A stretch of 64,000 nt of DNA from Bacteroidales bacterium (GTDB taxonomy: Bacteria > Bacteroidota > Bacteroidia > Bacteroidales > P3): NCBI GenBank assembly GCA_017960475.1, contig JAGCZH010000013.1, positions 50,526-114,525 on the forward strand, read 5' to 3'. The translations under genes and the position numbers were made by a program. The notes beneath the pieces were generated by a model. It was given only the letters and a program-made list of their open reading frames with translations, did not search any database and was not told the DNA's origin. Positions 8,501 to 15,803 of this stretch are shown here, piece after piece; position 1 is the first letter of the stretch; each line of letters starts with the position of its first letter.

Positions 8501-9985
8501 GGAAAACTACATCTGCAAGAGGCCACTGTTCTTGTCGATTTCCTTAATGTTGCTTATACAATTACCGATTCATTGGAGGTTGATTCCACTAATATATGGT
8601 TCGACAAAGTGATTGTCAGCGACATGAGAGGTGACAAAGCTGTCGTCGACGGCGCCATCTCCCACAAGGGGTTCAAGGATTGGCGTTTTGACTTGTCATT
8701 GGTTAGCGACCGCTTGCTTTGCATGAATACATCGGCTCAATCCTCGGATGTATATTATGGCACCATCTTTGCCGCCGTCAATGGTCAGGTCAGGGGACCT
8801 TCCGATGATATCGACATACTCCTAAAAGCCCGGACCCTTGACGGTACCATGCTGACGGTTCCAATTAATGACAAACGTCAAATGCGGCAGGCCGACTACA
8901 TCCATTTCGTCTCTGACCATGACGATTACAACATCGATGACGTACAAGTTGTCGCTTCTGTCGAAGAAGACAAAATAAATCTAAGGGAAGACAAGAAAAG
9001 TAATTTCTTGCTTACTATCGACCTTGAGGCAACGCCGGAATTGGAGATGGTGATTCCTGTGTCCTTCTCAACTCTTGATGTTAATGTAGAGACTCGTGGC
9101 AGTGGTGATCTCCAGCTTCAGGTAGGCTCTTCAAAACCATTTGCCTTGTTGGGCGACTATGAGATCAGCAATGGCAATGTCGGACTCGACATATTGGGCT
9201 TGATAAGCAAGGACTTCGATGTCGAAGAGAGCAGCTCTATAACTTTCCCTGGCTCTATAGGCGATGCCAGGTTCGATATCAACGCTCTCTATTCCCAGCG
9301 TGTCAACCTTTCAACGCTCACGGGTTCTCTGTCGGGTAACGAATCGCAGAAACCTATTCAGGTCGAGAATGTCATAGCTCTTAGTGGCACTCTGCAGTCC
9401 CCTGATATTAAATTTGACATTCGTCTCCCCAATGCGGACCAAAGTGTACAGGAAGAGGTTTTCTCTTATATCGACCGAACCAACGAGCGCGACATGCTCA
9501 ACCAAACAGTCTCTCTGTTGATTTCAAAACGTTTCTATAGCGCTTCGGCGATGAATATCAACGAACAGACATCTCCGGCCGACGGCGCATACGGTTTGGT
9601 GGCAAACACTCTTGGCAGCATGGTTAGTGACATGGTGCAGTTTGTCGACATCAATTTCGACTATCAGGCAGGCACAGCGCTCACTACCGACCAATATGCT
9701 GTCGACATCAGCAAAGAATGGAACAAATTCTATTTCGAGACAACACTCGGTTTTGGCGGTGAGGCCCGCGAACTCAGTGAGGTGGGCGGCAGCAATAACA
9801 TGACTGGTGATATGTTGGTGGGTTACAAAATCAATCCTCGTCTCCACCTATTTGTCTTCAATCGTAGTAATACCAACGATTACACTCGTTCAGACTTGCC
9901 CTACAAGCAGGGTCTGGGATTGAAATACACTCGTGATTTTGACCGTCTCAGCGACATCTTTGTCCGTAAAAGAAAAAAGCAATGA
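5501..9985 (+). CDS. tamB: TamB-domain translocation/assembly protein
   Basis: 1494 residues from the TTG at 5501: a very long, beta-rich, AsmA/TamB-like protein with one N-terminal hydrophobic anchor. The conserved TamB C-terminal domain covers about residues 1165-1490 (ATPELEMVIPVSFSTLD, GDYEISNGNVG, LSGTLQSPDIKFDIRLP). Such proteins bridge inner and outer membrane and are thought to carry phospholipid or help barrel assembly. The start is odd. No ATG precedes the hydrophobic segment, yet the frame is open back to a stop at 5462 and would begin IKKFCKITGRILL from an ATC at 5468. That looks like a natural basic n-region. The stop overlaps the next gene by 4 bases (ATGA). Confidence 0.93.
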   Translation: MLALFLTVYVIVALLNYSMVQSLVGSAASSYFSKEWGGKVKIGSMGCNPFNHLDLRNVELISPDNDTIAQAHAIRLRFKKFPFDSHGLQFSKVYIGDTRYHLKIDTNGLNLNYIIDYFKTGKPKDTTRQKAEFKVLVDDLILDNVDYRQDLKDKDPEWYLHQHPGVNVKHMEYNNIHGRFRNVRVDKDFVTCRIDKLTTTEKSGLEVRDLHMNVYVCRSGISATNMVVQTADSRLDGDVLLDFRHWHTMKHFLDSVYFTVHFNEGSYGNLRDAGFWTQALWGMDERVALEGDFGGPISDFHADNVRIAFGNESKVCLDASIYGLPHIDTTVIGADIHSLHTTYEDLAAVKHPNGITMKVPKIIKTLDKIDLEATFMGTIYDFYATLDMESAPGDLQADMMLSMNPKRKEYSYVGQLRSNDMRIGQLARNEWVSRGGFDITFEGEGFDPKTMNAVAEGRVKHLILKGNRLSGDASLNVDVADGLAKADLVLDDPLADINAHGEVEWRPNGPAYTVEADAKHLDMKRLALWNDTADKEAFINAHIDGRYINLRENSTFARVTLRDVYLNTTTRRCRIDNATLSAREQNHWKTLKLTSDIVDAQMQGYYRYDGIPVMLKKFVEDYFPNTHKPSDIYGKDKEAEFDKIADSRFEFNATWKDTAGLIALFVPQLLVAQGTSVQANYSFVESFKPLLRSDSIGWGGLRFYNVGVNGETMADHYRLRLTSDEIKIGSILLSENADVNLESSRDDARCEVYWENSSQTVGGGDVALRVMSDSSSLRLIVDPSRLALGGHNWSLMDYGEDIYINDKGFNVGNLSLIDGQSAVSLKASRMGNPNDSIEVSFVDFDVDIANPFLGVAGMSAGGIANGKARLGFLQPKLLPDSKGDSEVPYLNADLKIDNLMFNNVSLGDADVQSTWNSDLNQLNLFVKSYLDTNGVVNEPLSIDGYVALGSQDPQLDFTIDVNSVDLHAIQPFVSSFSSNVSGLASSDIKVGGTVSNPLLQGKLHLQEATVLVDFLNVAYTITDSLEVDSTNIWFDKVIVSDMRGDKAVVDGAISHKGFKDWRFDLSLVSDRLLCMNTSAQSSDVYYGTIFAAVNGQVRGPSDDIDILLKARTLDGTMLTVPINDKRQMRQADYIHFVSDHDDYNIDDVQVVASVEEDKINLREDKKSNFLLTIDLEATPELEMVIPVSFSTLDVNVETRGSGDLQLQVGSSKPFALLGDYEISNGNVGLDILGLISKDFDVEESSSITFPGSIGDARFDINALYSQRVNLSTLTGSLSGNESQKPIQVENVIALSGTLQSPDIKFDIRLPNADQSVQEEVFSYIDRTNERDMLNQTVSLLISKRFYSASAMNINEQTSPADGAYGLVANTLGSMVSDMVQFVDINFDYQAGTALTTDQYAVDISKEWNKFYFETTLGFGGEARELSEVGGSNNMTGDMLVGYKINPRLHLFVFNRSNTNDYTRSDLPYKQGLGLKYTRDFDRLSDIFVRKRKKQ

Positions 9986-10950
9986 AAATATTGGTCATAC
10001 GTCTCGGATCACTTGGTGATGTAGTCCTTGCCACCCCTGTGTTGCGGTGTCTTAAACAACAGATCGACGGTGGTGAGATACACTTCCTCACCAAGAAAAA
10101 CTCCACCGATTTGATGTCCAACAATGCTAATATTGACAAACTGCATGTGTTGAGACCCAATCTCGACGATACAATAGATGAACTTAGACAAGAGCATTTC
10201 GACTGCATAGTGGATCTTCACAATAACCACAGGAGTCGACGCATACGTCATAGTCTTCATGTCAAAAGCTATGTCTATAAAAAGGAGAATTTCGGCAAAT
10301 TCATGCTTGTCCTTTTTAAATGCGACATTATGTCCGGTCGCCATGTTGTCGACCGTTATATGGATGCGGTAAAACCTCTTGGCGTCAAGCCTGACGGCAA
10401 AGGTCTTGAGCTACATCTGCCCGCTGAACTCGACAGTGTCTACCGCAGCGACAAGCCCTTTGTCGCTATAGCCTGTGGCGCTCAACATGAGACCAAGCGT
10501 ATACCTATAGATAAAATCCGTTATCTTGCCGAACATATTAATAGTCCTGTCGTTTTGTTGGGCGACAAGGACGACCTCAGAAGGATGGAAGAGAAGGACT
10601 CGGTTTTTCCTGGCAATTCCACTAACCTGTGTGGCAAAACCTCTTTGTTGGAGAGCGCCGACATCGTTCAACGCTCATCAGTGGTGATAACCTCTGACTC
10701 GGCTTTGATGCATGTGGCGTCAGCTTTCCATCGTCCCGTTGTGGCTCTTTGGGGTTGCACCTCTCCTCGTTTTGGGTTCGAGGCCTATCACACTGAGCAT
10801 TTCAATTACACTCCTACCTCGCTGCGTTGCTGGCCTTGTCGGCGTATGGGAAGCGAGAAATGCCCTAAAAAACATTTTTTATGTATGCTGTCTCATGACT
10901 ATGACGCTATCGCGGAGAGGGTAAATGCTATTGTCTCAACAAATAATTAA
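9982..10950 (+). CDS. Glycosyltransferase family 9 (heptosyltransferase-like)
   Basis: 322 residues. The opening MKILVIRLGSLGDVVLATPV and the C-terminal SDSALMHVASAFHRPVVALWG are the two signatures of GT9 ADP-heptose:LPS heptosyltransferases, cytoplasmic or inner-membrane-associated enzymes that build the LPS core. A cysteine-rich end (LRCWPCRRMGSEKCPKKHFLCM) follows, as in other GT9 members. It is translationally coupled to tamB by an ATGA overlap, linking LPS core synthesis with envelope transport. The exact sugar cannot be told from sequence. Confidence 0.92.
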   Translation: MKILVIRLGSLGDVVLATPVLRCLKQQIDGGEIHFLTKKNSTDLMSNNANIDKLHVLRPNLDDTIDELRQEHFDCIVDLHNNHRSRRIRHSLHVKSYVYKKENFGKFMLVLFKCDIMSGRHVVDRYMDAVKPLGVKPDGKGLELHLPAELDSVYRSDKPFVAIACGAQHETKRIPIDKIRYLAEHINSPVVLLGDKDDLRRMEEKDSVFPGNSTNLCGKTSLLESADIVQRSSVVITSDSALMHVASAFHRPVVALWGCTSPRFGFEAYHTEHFNYTPTSLRCWPCRRMGSEKCPKKHFLCMLSHDYDAIAERVNAIVSTNN

Positions 10951-10969
10951 AACCTCAAAAACTATTCGT

Positions 10970-11830
10970 ATGCTCTCGAAAAAGGTGATTCTCTTAAGCG
11001 TGGCTTTCCTCCTAGCGTTATCACTTCGTGCACAAGGGGATTCTCTTATCATTAATAATGCGCCCTGGCAGATTGATTCTCTTGACGGCTTTGTGCTTAA
11101 GCGTATGCATTTTGTCAATTCGGAATGCTTGGGTTCCAATCAATTTGTGTGTGTTATTGAGTTGCCCGTCAACTCTCCTCGCCGACTTGCTTTCACCTAT
11201 GAGCCTAGCCGAACCCCAACCACAGTACATGCTCAGCGTCACAACGCTGTCGCTGCTATCAATGGCTCTTTCTTCGACATGAAGTACCATAATCCCATCT
11301 GTTATCTGCGCATAGATGGTAAAGAACTTGGCGAAAACACCCCGCAAGCCACAGACAGCATTCATCGTAAATATTACCAATACGGGTCAATCTCTTTGCG
11401 CAATGGAAGACCCCATTATTTTGTCCCTGACAGTGCGCGCATGGCCGAGCGTCTGTTGGCTGACAGTAATATCATGACAGCGGGACCTCTTCTCATTTAT
11501 CATAACAAAATTCTGCCTATGCGCAAGGACAAGACCTTCGTCACTTATCGTCATAACCGCACCGCTATTGGAACGAAAGCCGACGGCACTGTTTTGCTGG
11601 TTACTGTCGATGGCCGTTTGAAAGAGTCGCAAGGAATGTCTTTGATGGATTTTCAGCGTCTGCTCCACTATTTGGGTTGCACTGACGCCCTCAACCTTGA
11701 TGGCGGCGGCAGCACAACTATGTATGTGAAAGGATTTCCTCACGGTGGACTGGTGAATCATCCTACCGACAACAATAAATATGATTTCAATGGTGAGCGA
11801 GGTGTATCCAATTGTGTAATTATTAAATGA
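10970..11830 (+). CDS. Secreted phosphodiester glycosidase (NAGPA/DUF2233) family protein
   Basis: 286 residues from the ATG at 10970, which gives MLSKKVILLSVAFLLALSLR, a clean signal peptide. The open frame extends to a TTG at 10925, but that lies inside the preceding GT9 gene. The NAGPA fold is marked by AAINGSFFDM, NRTAIGTKADGTVLLVTVDG and the C-terminal ALNLDGGGSTTMYV. The family includes the mammalian uncovering enzyme, which removes GlcNAc from a phosphodiester, so this protein may trim phosphodiester-linked sugars outside the cytoplasm. It begins 19 bases after the GT9 stop and is probably the third gene of the tamB operon. Confidence 0.9.
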   Translation: MLSKKVILLSVAFLLALSLRAQGDSLIINNAPWQIDSLDGFVLKRMHFVNSECLGSNQFVCVIELPVNSPRRLAFTYEPSRTPTTVHAQRHNAVAAINGSFFDMKYHNPICYLRIDGKELGENTPQATDSIHRKYYQYGSISLRNGRPHYFVPDSARMAERLLADSNIMTAGPLLIYHNKILPMRKDKTFVTYRHNRTAIGTKADGTVLLVTVDGRLKESQGMSLMDFQRLLHYLGCTDALNLDGGGSTTMYVKGFPHGGLVNHPTDNNKYDFNGERGVSNCVIIK

Positions 11831-11836
11831 AATATG

Positions 11837-11844
11837 TATTTTTG
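11837..11844 (+). promoter_or_regulatory. Putative -7 element (TATTTTTG) for the small lipoprotein
   Basis: TATTTTTG followed by C fits TAnnTTTG. An ATTG at 11811-11814 is the nearest -33-like word, slightly farther than the usual 19 bases. The leader to the ATG at 11944 would be about 95 bases. Confidence 0.4.
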
Positions 11845-11943
11845 CAAATCATAACAACAAATTCATATTGTTGTATATTTTTGAGAAAACCGCTGATTTT
11901 GTTCTCTTTATCATAAAAAAACACATCAATTCCATAATCTGCA

Positions 11944-12192
11944 ATGAAGAAAATAATCATCTCCGTTTTTGTCGCTATCGTGGCTCTTGCCGCTGTATCG
12001 TGCGACACAAAATCGTGCAAATGTTATATTTACAATGGCGTTGACGCCCCTTATAGAGAAATAGATTATGTTGACGAGGGTAGTAGCTGCTCGACACTAG
12101 ACTACTCTCGTGGCTCTCAATATCGTATATGCACCGAATACAACGAGCCGGATATTGATCCCACCCAGATAGGGCGTGAATATAAAAGATAA
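11944..12192 (+). CDS. Small cysteine-rich lipoprotein (paralogue A)
   Basis: 82 residues. It has a lipoprotein signal peptide with lipobox AVSC at about residues 17-20, then a short mature chain with four more cysteines (KSCKCY, SSCSTLDY, RICTEY). It ends with DIDPTQIG. The protein at 15518-15790 has the same cysteine spacing and the shared words CxTKxCxCY, CSxLxY, YRxCTE and (D/E)IDP, so the two are paralogues. No known family is recognised. It converges on the AddA-like gene, with 5 bases between the stops. Confidence 0.8.
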   Translation: MKKIIISVFVAIVALAAVSCDTKSCKCYIYNGVDAPYREIDYVDEGSSCSTLDYSRGSQYRICTEYNEPDIDPTQIGREYKR

Positions 12193-12197
12193 CACTG

Positions 12198-15100
12198 TTA
12201 CAAATAGAGTATCACGGGCTCTACATTTTTGTAACCCATTCGGCTTAGCGCAGATGCGTATTGCTCTACTTGGTTAATGTACTCTTGGTGTTTCTTATCG
12301 CTAAAGGCGCCGGTTTTGAAGTCTACCACCCATGTCTTGTCGCCGGACACAACTACCCGGTCGGGACGAAGCACTTCACCGTCGACAAACATTGATAATT
12401 CGCGAAGTGACAGTACCCCTTTGGCGAAATATTTTGCGTTGTCTCCGCTAGTAATCATCTGTTCTATCCGGTTTTTGATATCATCAATGGCGGATTGCGA
12501 CAATTCGTGGCTTATGCCGTAGCGGTGCACCACCCTCTCAATGTCATCGACAGTCTCTATCTGAGACAACAGGTCGTGAATCAATATGCCGTATCTGCGG
12601 CTGTCGCTTAATAAAGAGTCGACACCGTTGTCATCACATAGAGTGGATAGCATTGTATCGCTCTGCGGAGCAATTACAACACGTTTTTCCCAAGCTGATG
12701 TTGGCAGGTTTGTCAGATGAATCGTTGATATTGAATTGTCCGTTTCTTTATCGTCAGGATTCTCTTTCTTAAAGTCTTCCCCAACAATGAATGTTGATCC
12801 TATAGCAGTGCACTCGTCGTCGCTGCTAACGAAATTATGTAGTAGCGTTATATTGTCTCTGTTTCCTTTTTCCCATTTTTTCTCTTCGCAAAAAACCAGC
12901 AGTTTATCCTTTGGTCGTGTCATGGCCACATAAAGCAGATTGATACGGTCCATATCGTTTAGTTTCTGCTCCTCTTCGAACGAGTCTTTGAACTCACTGT
13001 TCTTTTTGTTGCATTGTACAAATACCGCCGGCAGGTCAAGATTCTTGCCTTCCAGATTGACCCAGATTTTTGAATTCTGTTCTTTTTTGGAGGGAAGGGC
13101 ATATATCACTATTTTGGCTTCCAGACCTTTGGCTTTGTGTATGGTCAACAGCTGGACTGCGTCAAGGTCTGACGACGTTGATGTGGAGACCTTCTTCAAT
13201 CTTGTTTCCAAATGGTTTATCAAATCGTTGAGGCTAGTACGTGGTTTTTGAGTAAATCTTGACACCTCACCCAGGAAAGTTGCCAGATATGCGGCGTCTT
13301 TCCCCTCGATACGGAATGTGCGTATCAGTGATTCACACATGTCGTAGAGTGAGAGTGAGCGAAGATGTTCCAGATTGAAATCGTAACCCATGTTATTAAG
13401 TAACGACGAAAGATCGAAAGAGTTATCGTGAAGTCTCCATAACAAGTCGGGCAAGTCGTCAGGACTGGCTAGTAGTTTCAGCACTTGTACAGCGATGGCT
13501 TTGTCGCTGGTGTCATATATGTATTTGAGAGTATGGAATACCAGTTGAACAGTACGACAGTTGGAAATGATAAAGGACTCGGTTGAAACTACTGGAATTA
13601 TCTTTCCGTTTTCGCCGTTGGTGAGCGCTTGGGAAACCAGGGAAAGAGAGTCTTTGTCGCGAGCAAGCACCATGATATCGCTGTATTGATAGCCTAGATC
13701 ATCAACTTGATGCGATATGGCATTGTATATGTTTCTGTAGATGTCATCGGCTTGCTGAAACCCCACCTGCACGTAACCACCTTTGTCGCGCCAGGTCTGC
13801 CATAAGCTGATAAGACCGTCGTCGCAGGGCTTGAGGTACAATTGTTTGAGCTCATCGTTGTCGTTGAAATGCTCTTCGATAATCTTCTTGAAAAACCTGT
13901 TGTTGAATTCGACGATATTTGATAGCGTGCGTCGATTGCAACGGAGTGTCTCTATAACACCCTCACGTTTCAACGAGTCACCATGAGTGGGGTCGTCGAC
14001 TTCAGGGAGCATCATAAACTGCCTTACATCGCCTTGGCGAAAACGGTAAATGGCTTGTTTGCCGTCGCCGACTACGAGTGATTGTTTGCCTACTGTAGCT
14101 GTGTCGCTGGTGTAATTGTGGGTCATGGCCTCGTCGAGCAATGGAAGGAAATTGTGCCATTGCAGACGGCTGGTGTCCTGAAATTCATCTATGAGATAGT
14201 TGGTGTAACGGCTTCCTATGCGCTCGTATATGAATGGAGCGGGTTCGTTGGCGACTTGCTCTGATATTTTCTTGTTGAATTCGGAGATATGTACAATCTC
14301 GTTGTCACTATAGTATTTGTCTTTAATCTTACTTATGCGTCCCAGGAGGGCCAGGGCAAACAAATTGCTCAGCAACAATTGGCGGGTGTTGTACATTGCC
14401 GCCCCTTCCTCTATCAATTTGTCAATCTCGCCATAGGCTTTCATGAATGAGGGAGTAACAGACTCAATGCGTTTGCGTATGTCGCCTTTCATTGACTTCG
14501 ATGTCAAATCCCCGTTTTGGTATGTTGTGACCAGTCGGGTACTGGGTTCTATCTTCGAATAGTCGCCATCGGCAAGTCTGATAAAGTAGGGGTATATGCC
14601 TTTATCTTTGTAGGGGAAATCGTCAACACCAAGGTTCTCTTTGTCGCAGGCGGTGACAAAGATATTTGCCGCCGTAGTCAGTTTTTCCTCGAAATCATTG
14701 TTTTGGGTTGCCAATTGGCTCTGTATGCTGATATATGAGTCAAAGTCTATTGTGTCTAATTTCGGCAAAAACTCTATGGCCTCCTCAGTGAAGATCTGCT
14801 CGGCCAAAGATACTAATTGCCGTTCAATATTGTATGTTTTGCCATGGTCCATATTGCTCTCTGTGAATGTGCAGAGAATGCGTGTCAGGGCTTTTTCCTC
14901 GTCCCTGCCGGCATTGGCTATCAACTCGTCAACGGCCGAGGCTATTATATCGCTGTTGTCAAGCGACAGGTTGAAATTCATTGGAAGCCGCAGGTCGTGT
15001 GCGAAAGTGCGTACAATACGATGTACAAAGCTGTCGATGGTACACACTGAGAAATCGGAATAGTGATGGAGTATCGCTGTTTGAAGCACTTTGCAGCGTC

Positions 15101-15374
15101 TCACTACCTCTTCGACATCAATTCCAAGATGTGACGCTATCTGGTTTACAAGGTCTATGCTGGATTTCTTCTTTGCCACAATGTCGCTGAGTTGGGACAC
15201 AATGCGTTCCTTCATGCCGTTGGCGGCTTTGTTGGTGAAGGTTATTGCGAGAATGCGCTGAAATCGGGAAGTCAGTGTAGATGGCGAGGAGATGGCTATC
15301 TCTATGTACTGTCTGACAAGTGTGTATGTCTTGCCGGAACCTGCTGAAGCGCTGTATATCACAAAACGGGACAT
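12198..15374 (-). CDS. UvrD/AddA-like helicase with C-terminal RecB-type nuclease
   Basis: 1058 residues. Superfamily 1A helicase motifs run through the protein: Walker A SASAGSGKT at residues 8-16, ITFTNKAA (motif Ia), LIDEFQDTS (motif II), VGDGKQAIYRFR (motif III), LLTIHKAKGLE and LLYVAMTRPKDKLLV (motifs V/VI). The C-terminus has GEVLRPDRVVV then VVDFKTG and QVEQYASAL, the PD-(D/E)xK nuclease core of RecB/AddA. It therefore looks like the large subunit of a double-strand-break resection enzyme. The usual AddB-like partner is not next to it: the neighbours are two small lipoproteins. Start taken at the ATG giving MSRFVIYSASAGSGKT. Confidence 0.92.
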   Translation of the reverse strand: MSRFVIYSASAGSGKTYTLVRQYIEIAISSPSTLTSRFQRILAITFTNKAANGMKERIVSQLSDIVAKKKSSIDLVNQIASHLGIDVEEVVRRCKVLQTAILHHYSDFSVCTIDSFVHRIVRTFAHDLRLPMNFNLSLDNSDIIASAVDELIANAGRDEEKALTRILCTFTESNMDHGKTYNIERQLVSLAEQIFTEEAIEFLPKLDTIDFDSYISIQSQLATQNNDFEEKLTTAANIFVTACDKENLGVDDFPYKDKGIYPYFIRLADGDYSKIEPSTRLVTTYQNGDLTSKSMKGDIRKRIESVTPSFMKAYGEIDKLIEEGAAMYNTRQLLLSNLFALALLGRISKIKDKYYSDNEIVHISEFNKKISEQVANEPAPFIYERIGSRYTNYLIDEFQDTSRLQWHNFLPLLDEAMTHNYTSDTATVGKQSLVVGDGKQAIYRFRQGDVRQFMMLPEVDDPTHGDSLKREGVIETLRCNRRTLSNIVEFNNRFFKKIIEEHFNDNDELKQLYLKPCDDGLISLWQTWRDKGGYVQVGFQQADDIYRNIYNAISHQVDDLGYQYSDIMVLARDKDSLSLVSQALTNGENGKIIPVVSTESFIISNCRTVQLVFHTLKYIYDTSDKAIAVQVLKLLASPDDLPDLLWRLHDNSFDLSSLLNNMGYDFNLEHLRSLSLYDMCESLIRTFRIEGKDAAYLATFLGEVSRFTQKPRTSLNDLINHLETRLKKVSTSTSSDLDAVQLLTIHKAKGLEAKIVIYALPSKKEQNSKIWVNLEGKNLDLPAVFVQCNKKNSEFKDSFEEEQKLNDMDRINLLYVAMTRPKDKLLVFCEEKKWEKGNRDNITLLHNFVSSDDECTAIGSTFIVGEDFKKENPDDKETDNSISTIHLTNLPTSAWEKRVVIAPQSDTMLSTLCDDNGVDSLLSDSRRYGILIHDLLSQIETVDDIERVVHRYGISHELSQSAIDDIKNRIEQMITSGDNAKYFAKGVLSLRELSMFVDGEVLRPDRVVVSGDKTWVVDFKTGAFSDKKHQEYINQVEQYASALSRMGYKNVEPVILYL

Positions 15375-15379
15375 TGAAT

Positions 15380-15500
15380 AGGGTTTAAAGGGTTGAAAAG
15401 GTTTAAAGGGATTAAAAGGGATATATCGAATTATGAATTTTGAATTATGAATTTTCCTAGGTCACGTTTCATGTTTGACGTTTAAAGGTTATAGGGTTAT
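15380..15500. repeat. Composite AT-rich intergenic repeat
   Basis: GGGTTTAAAGGGTTGAAAAGG runs are followed by GAATTATGAATTTTGAATTA, then CCTAGGTCAC and GACGTTTAAAGG words. The order matches the element at 667-781. It sits upstream of the AddA-like gene and downstream of lipoprotein B. No gene inside. Confidence 0.65.
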
Positions 15501-15517
15501 TTTTCACAATTCACTTT

Positions 15518-15790
15518 TCACCATTTTCTACCTGTCACTATGGCTTCGATGTCGGAAGGGTCTATTTCCGCCGAGTCTATCTCGGTGCAGTGGCGATAGG
15601 TAGAGTCCTCGGGATTTGGCCTGTGGTAGCTTAGTTCACTGCATGGCGTCTCTTTGTCGATGTATGAGGTGCTTACCACTACGCTACCCCATTTTTCCAG
15701 AAGGTAGCAGCGGCATGGTTTTGTGCTGCAGGAGGACAGCAGCAACACTGCCAAAAATATGAATTTTGAATTATGAATTATGAATTTCAT
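15518..15790 (-). CDS. Small cysteine-rich lipoprotein (paralogue B)
   Basis: 90 residues from the ATG at 15790. An in-frame ATG at 15826 would add 12 residues and is not needed. The signal peptide ends in a lipobox LLSSC, and the mature part has CSTKPCRCY, TPCSELSY, YRHCTE and EIDPSDI, matching paralogue A at 11944-12192. The n-region MKFIIHNSKFIF is encoded exactly by the GAATTTTGAATTATGAATTA repeat found between genes elsewhere in this window. The gene lies 13 bases downstream of the GH92 gene on the same strand, so it is probably co-transcribed with it. Confidence 0.75.
   Translation of the reverse strand: MKFIIHNSKFIFLAVLLLSSCSTKPCRCYLLEKWGSVVVSTSYIDKETPCSELSYHRPNPEDSTYRHCTEIDSAEIDPSDIEAIVTGRKW
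15761..15790 (-). repeat. AATTCATAATTCAAAATTC repeat forming a lipoprotein start
   Basis: On the minus strand this copy of the window's intergenic repeat supplies the start codon and first ten residues of lipoprotein B. Related copies occur at 681-712, 15424-15455 and 37606-37637. Confidence 0.6.
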
Positions 15791-15803
15791 TATTTGGCTG
15801 TCG

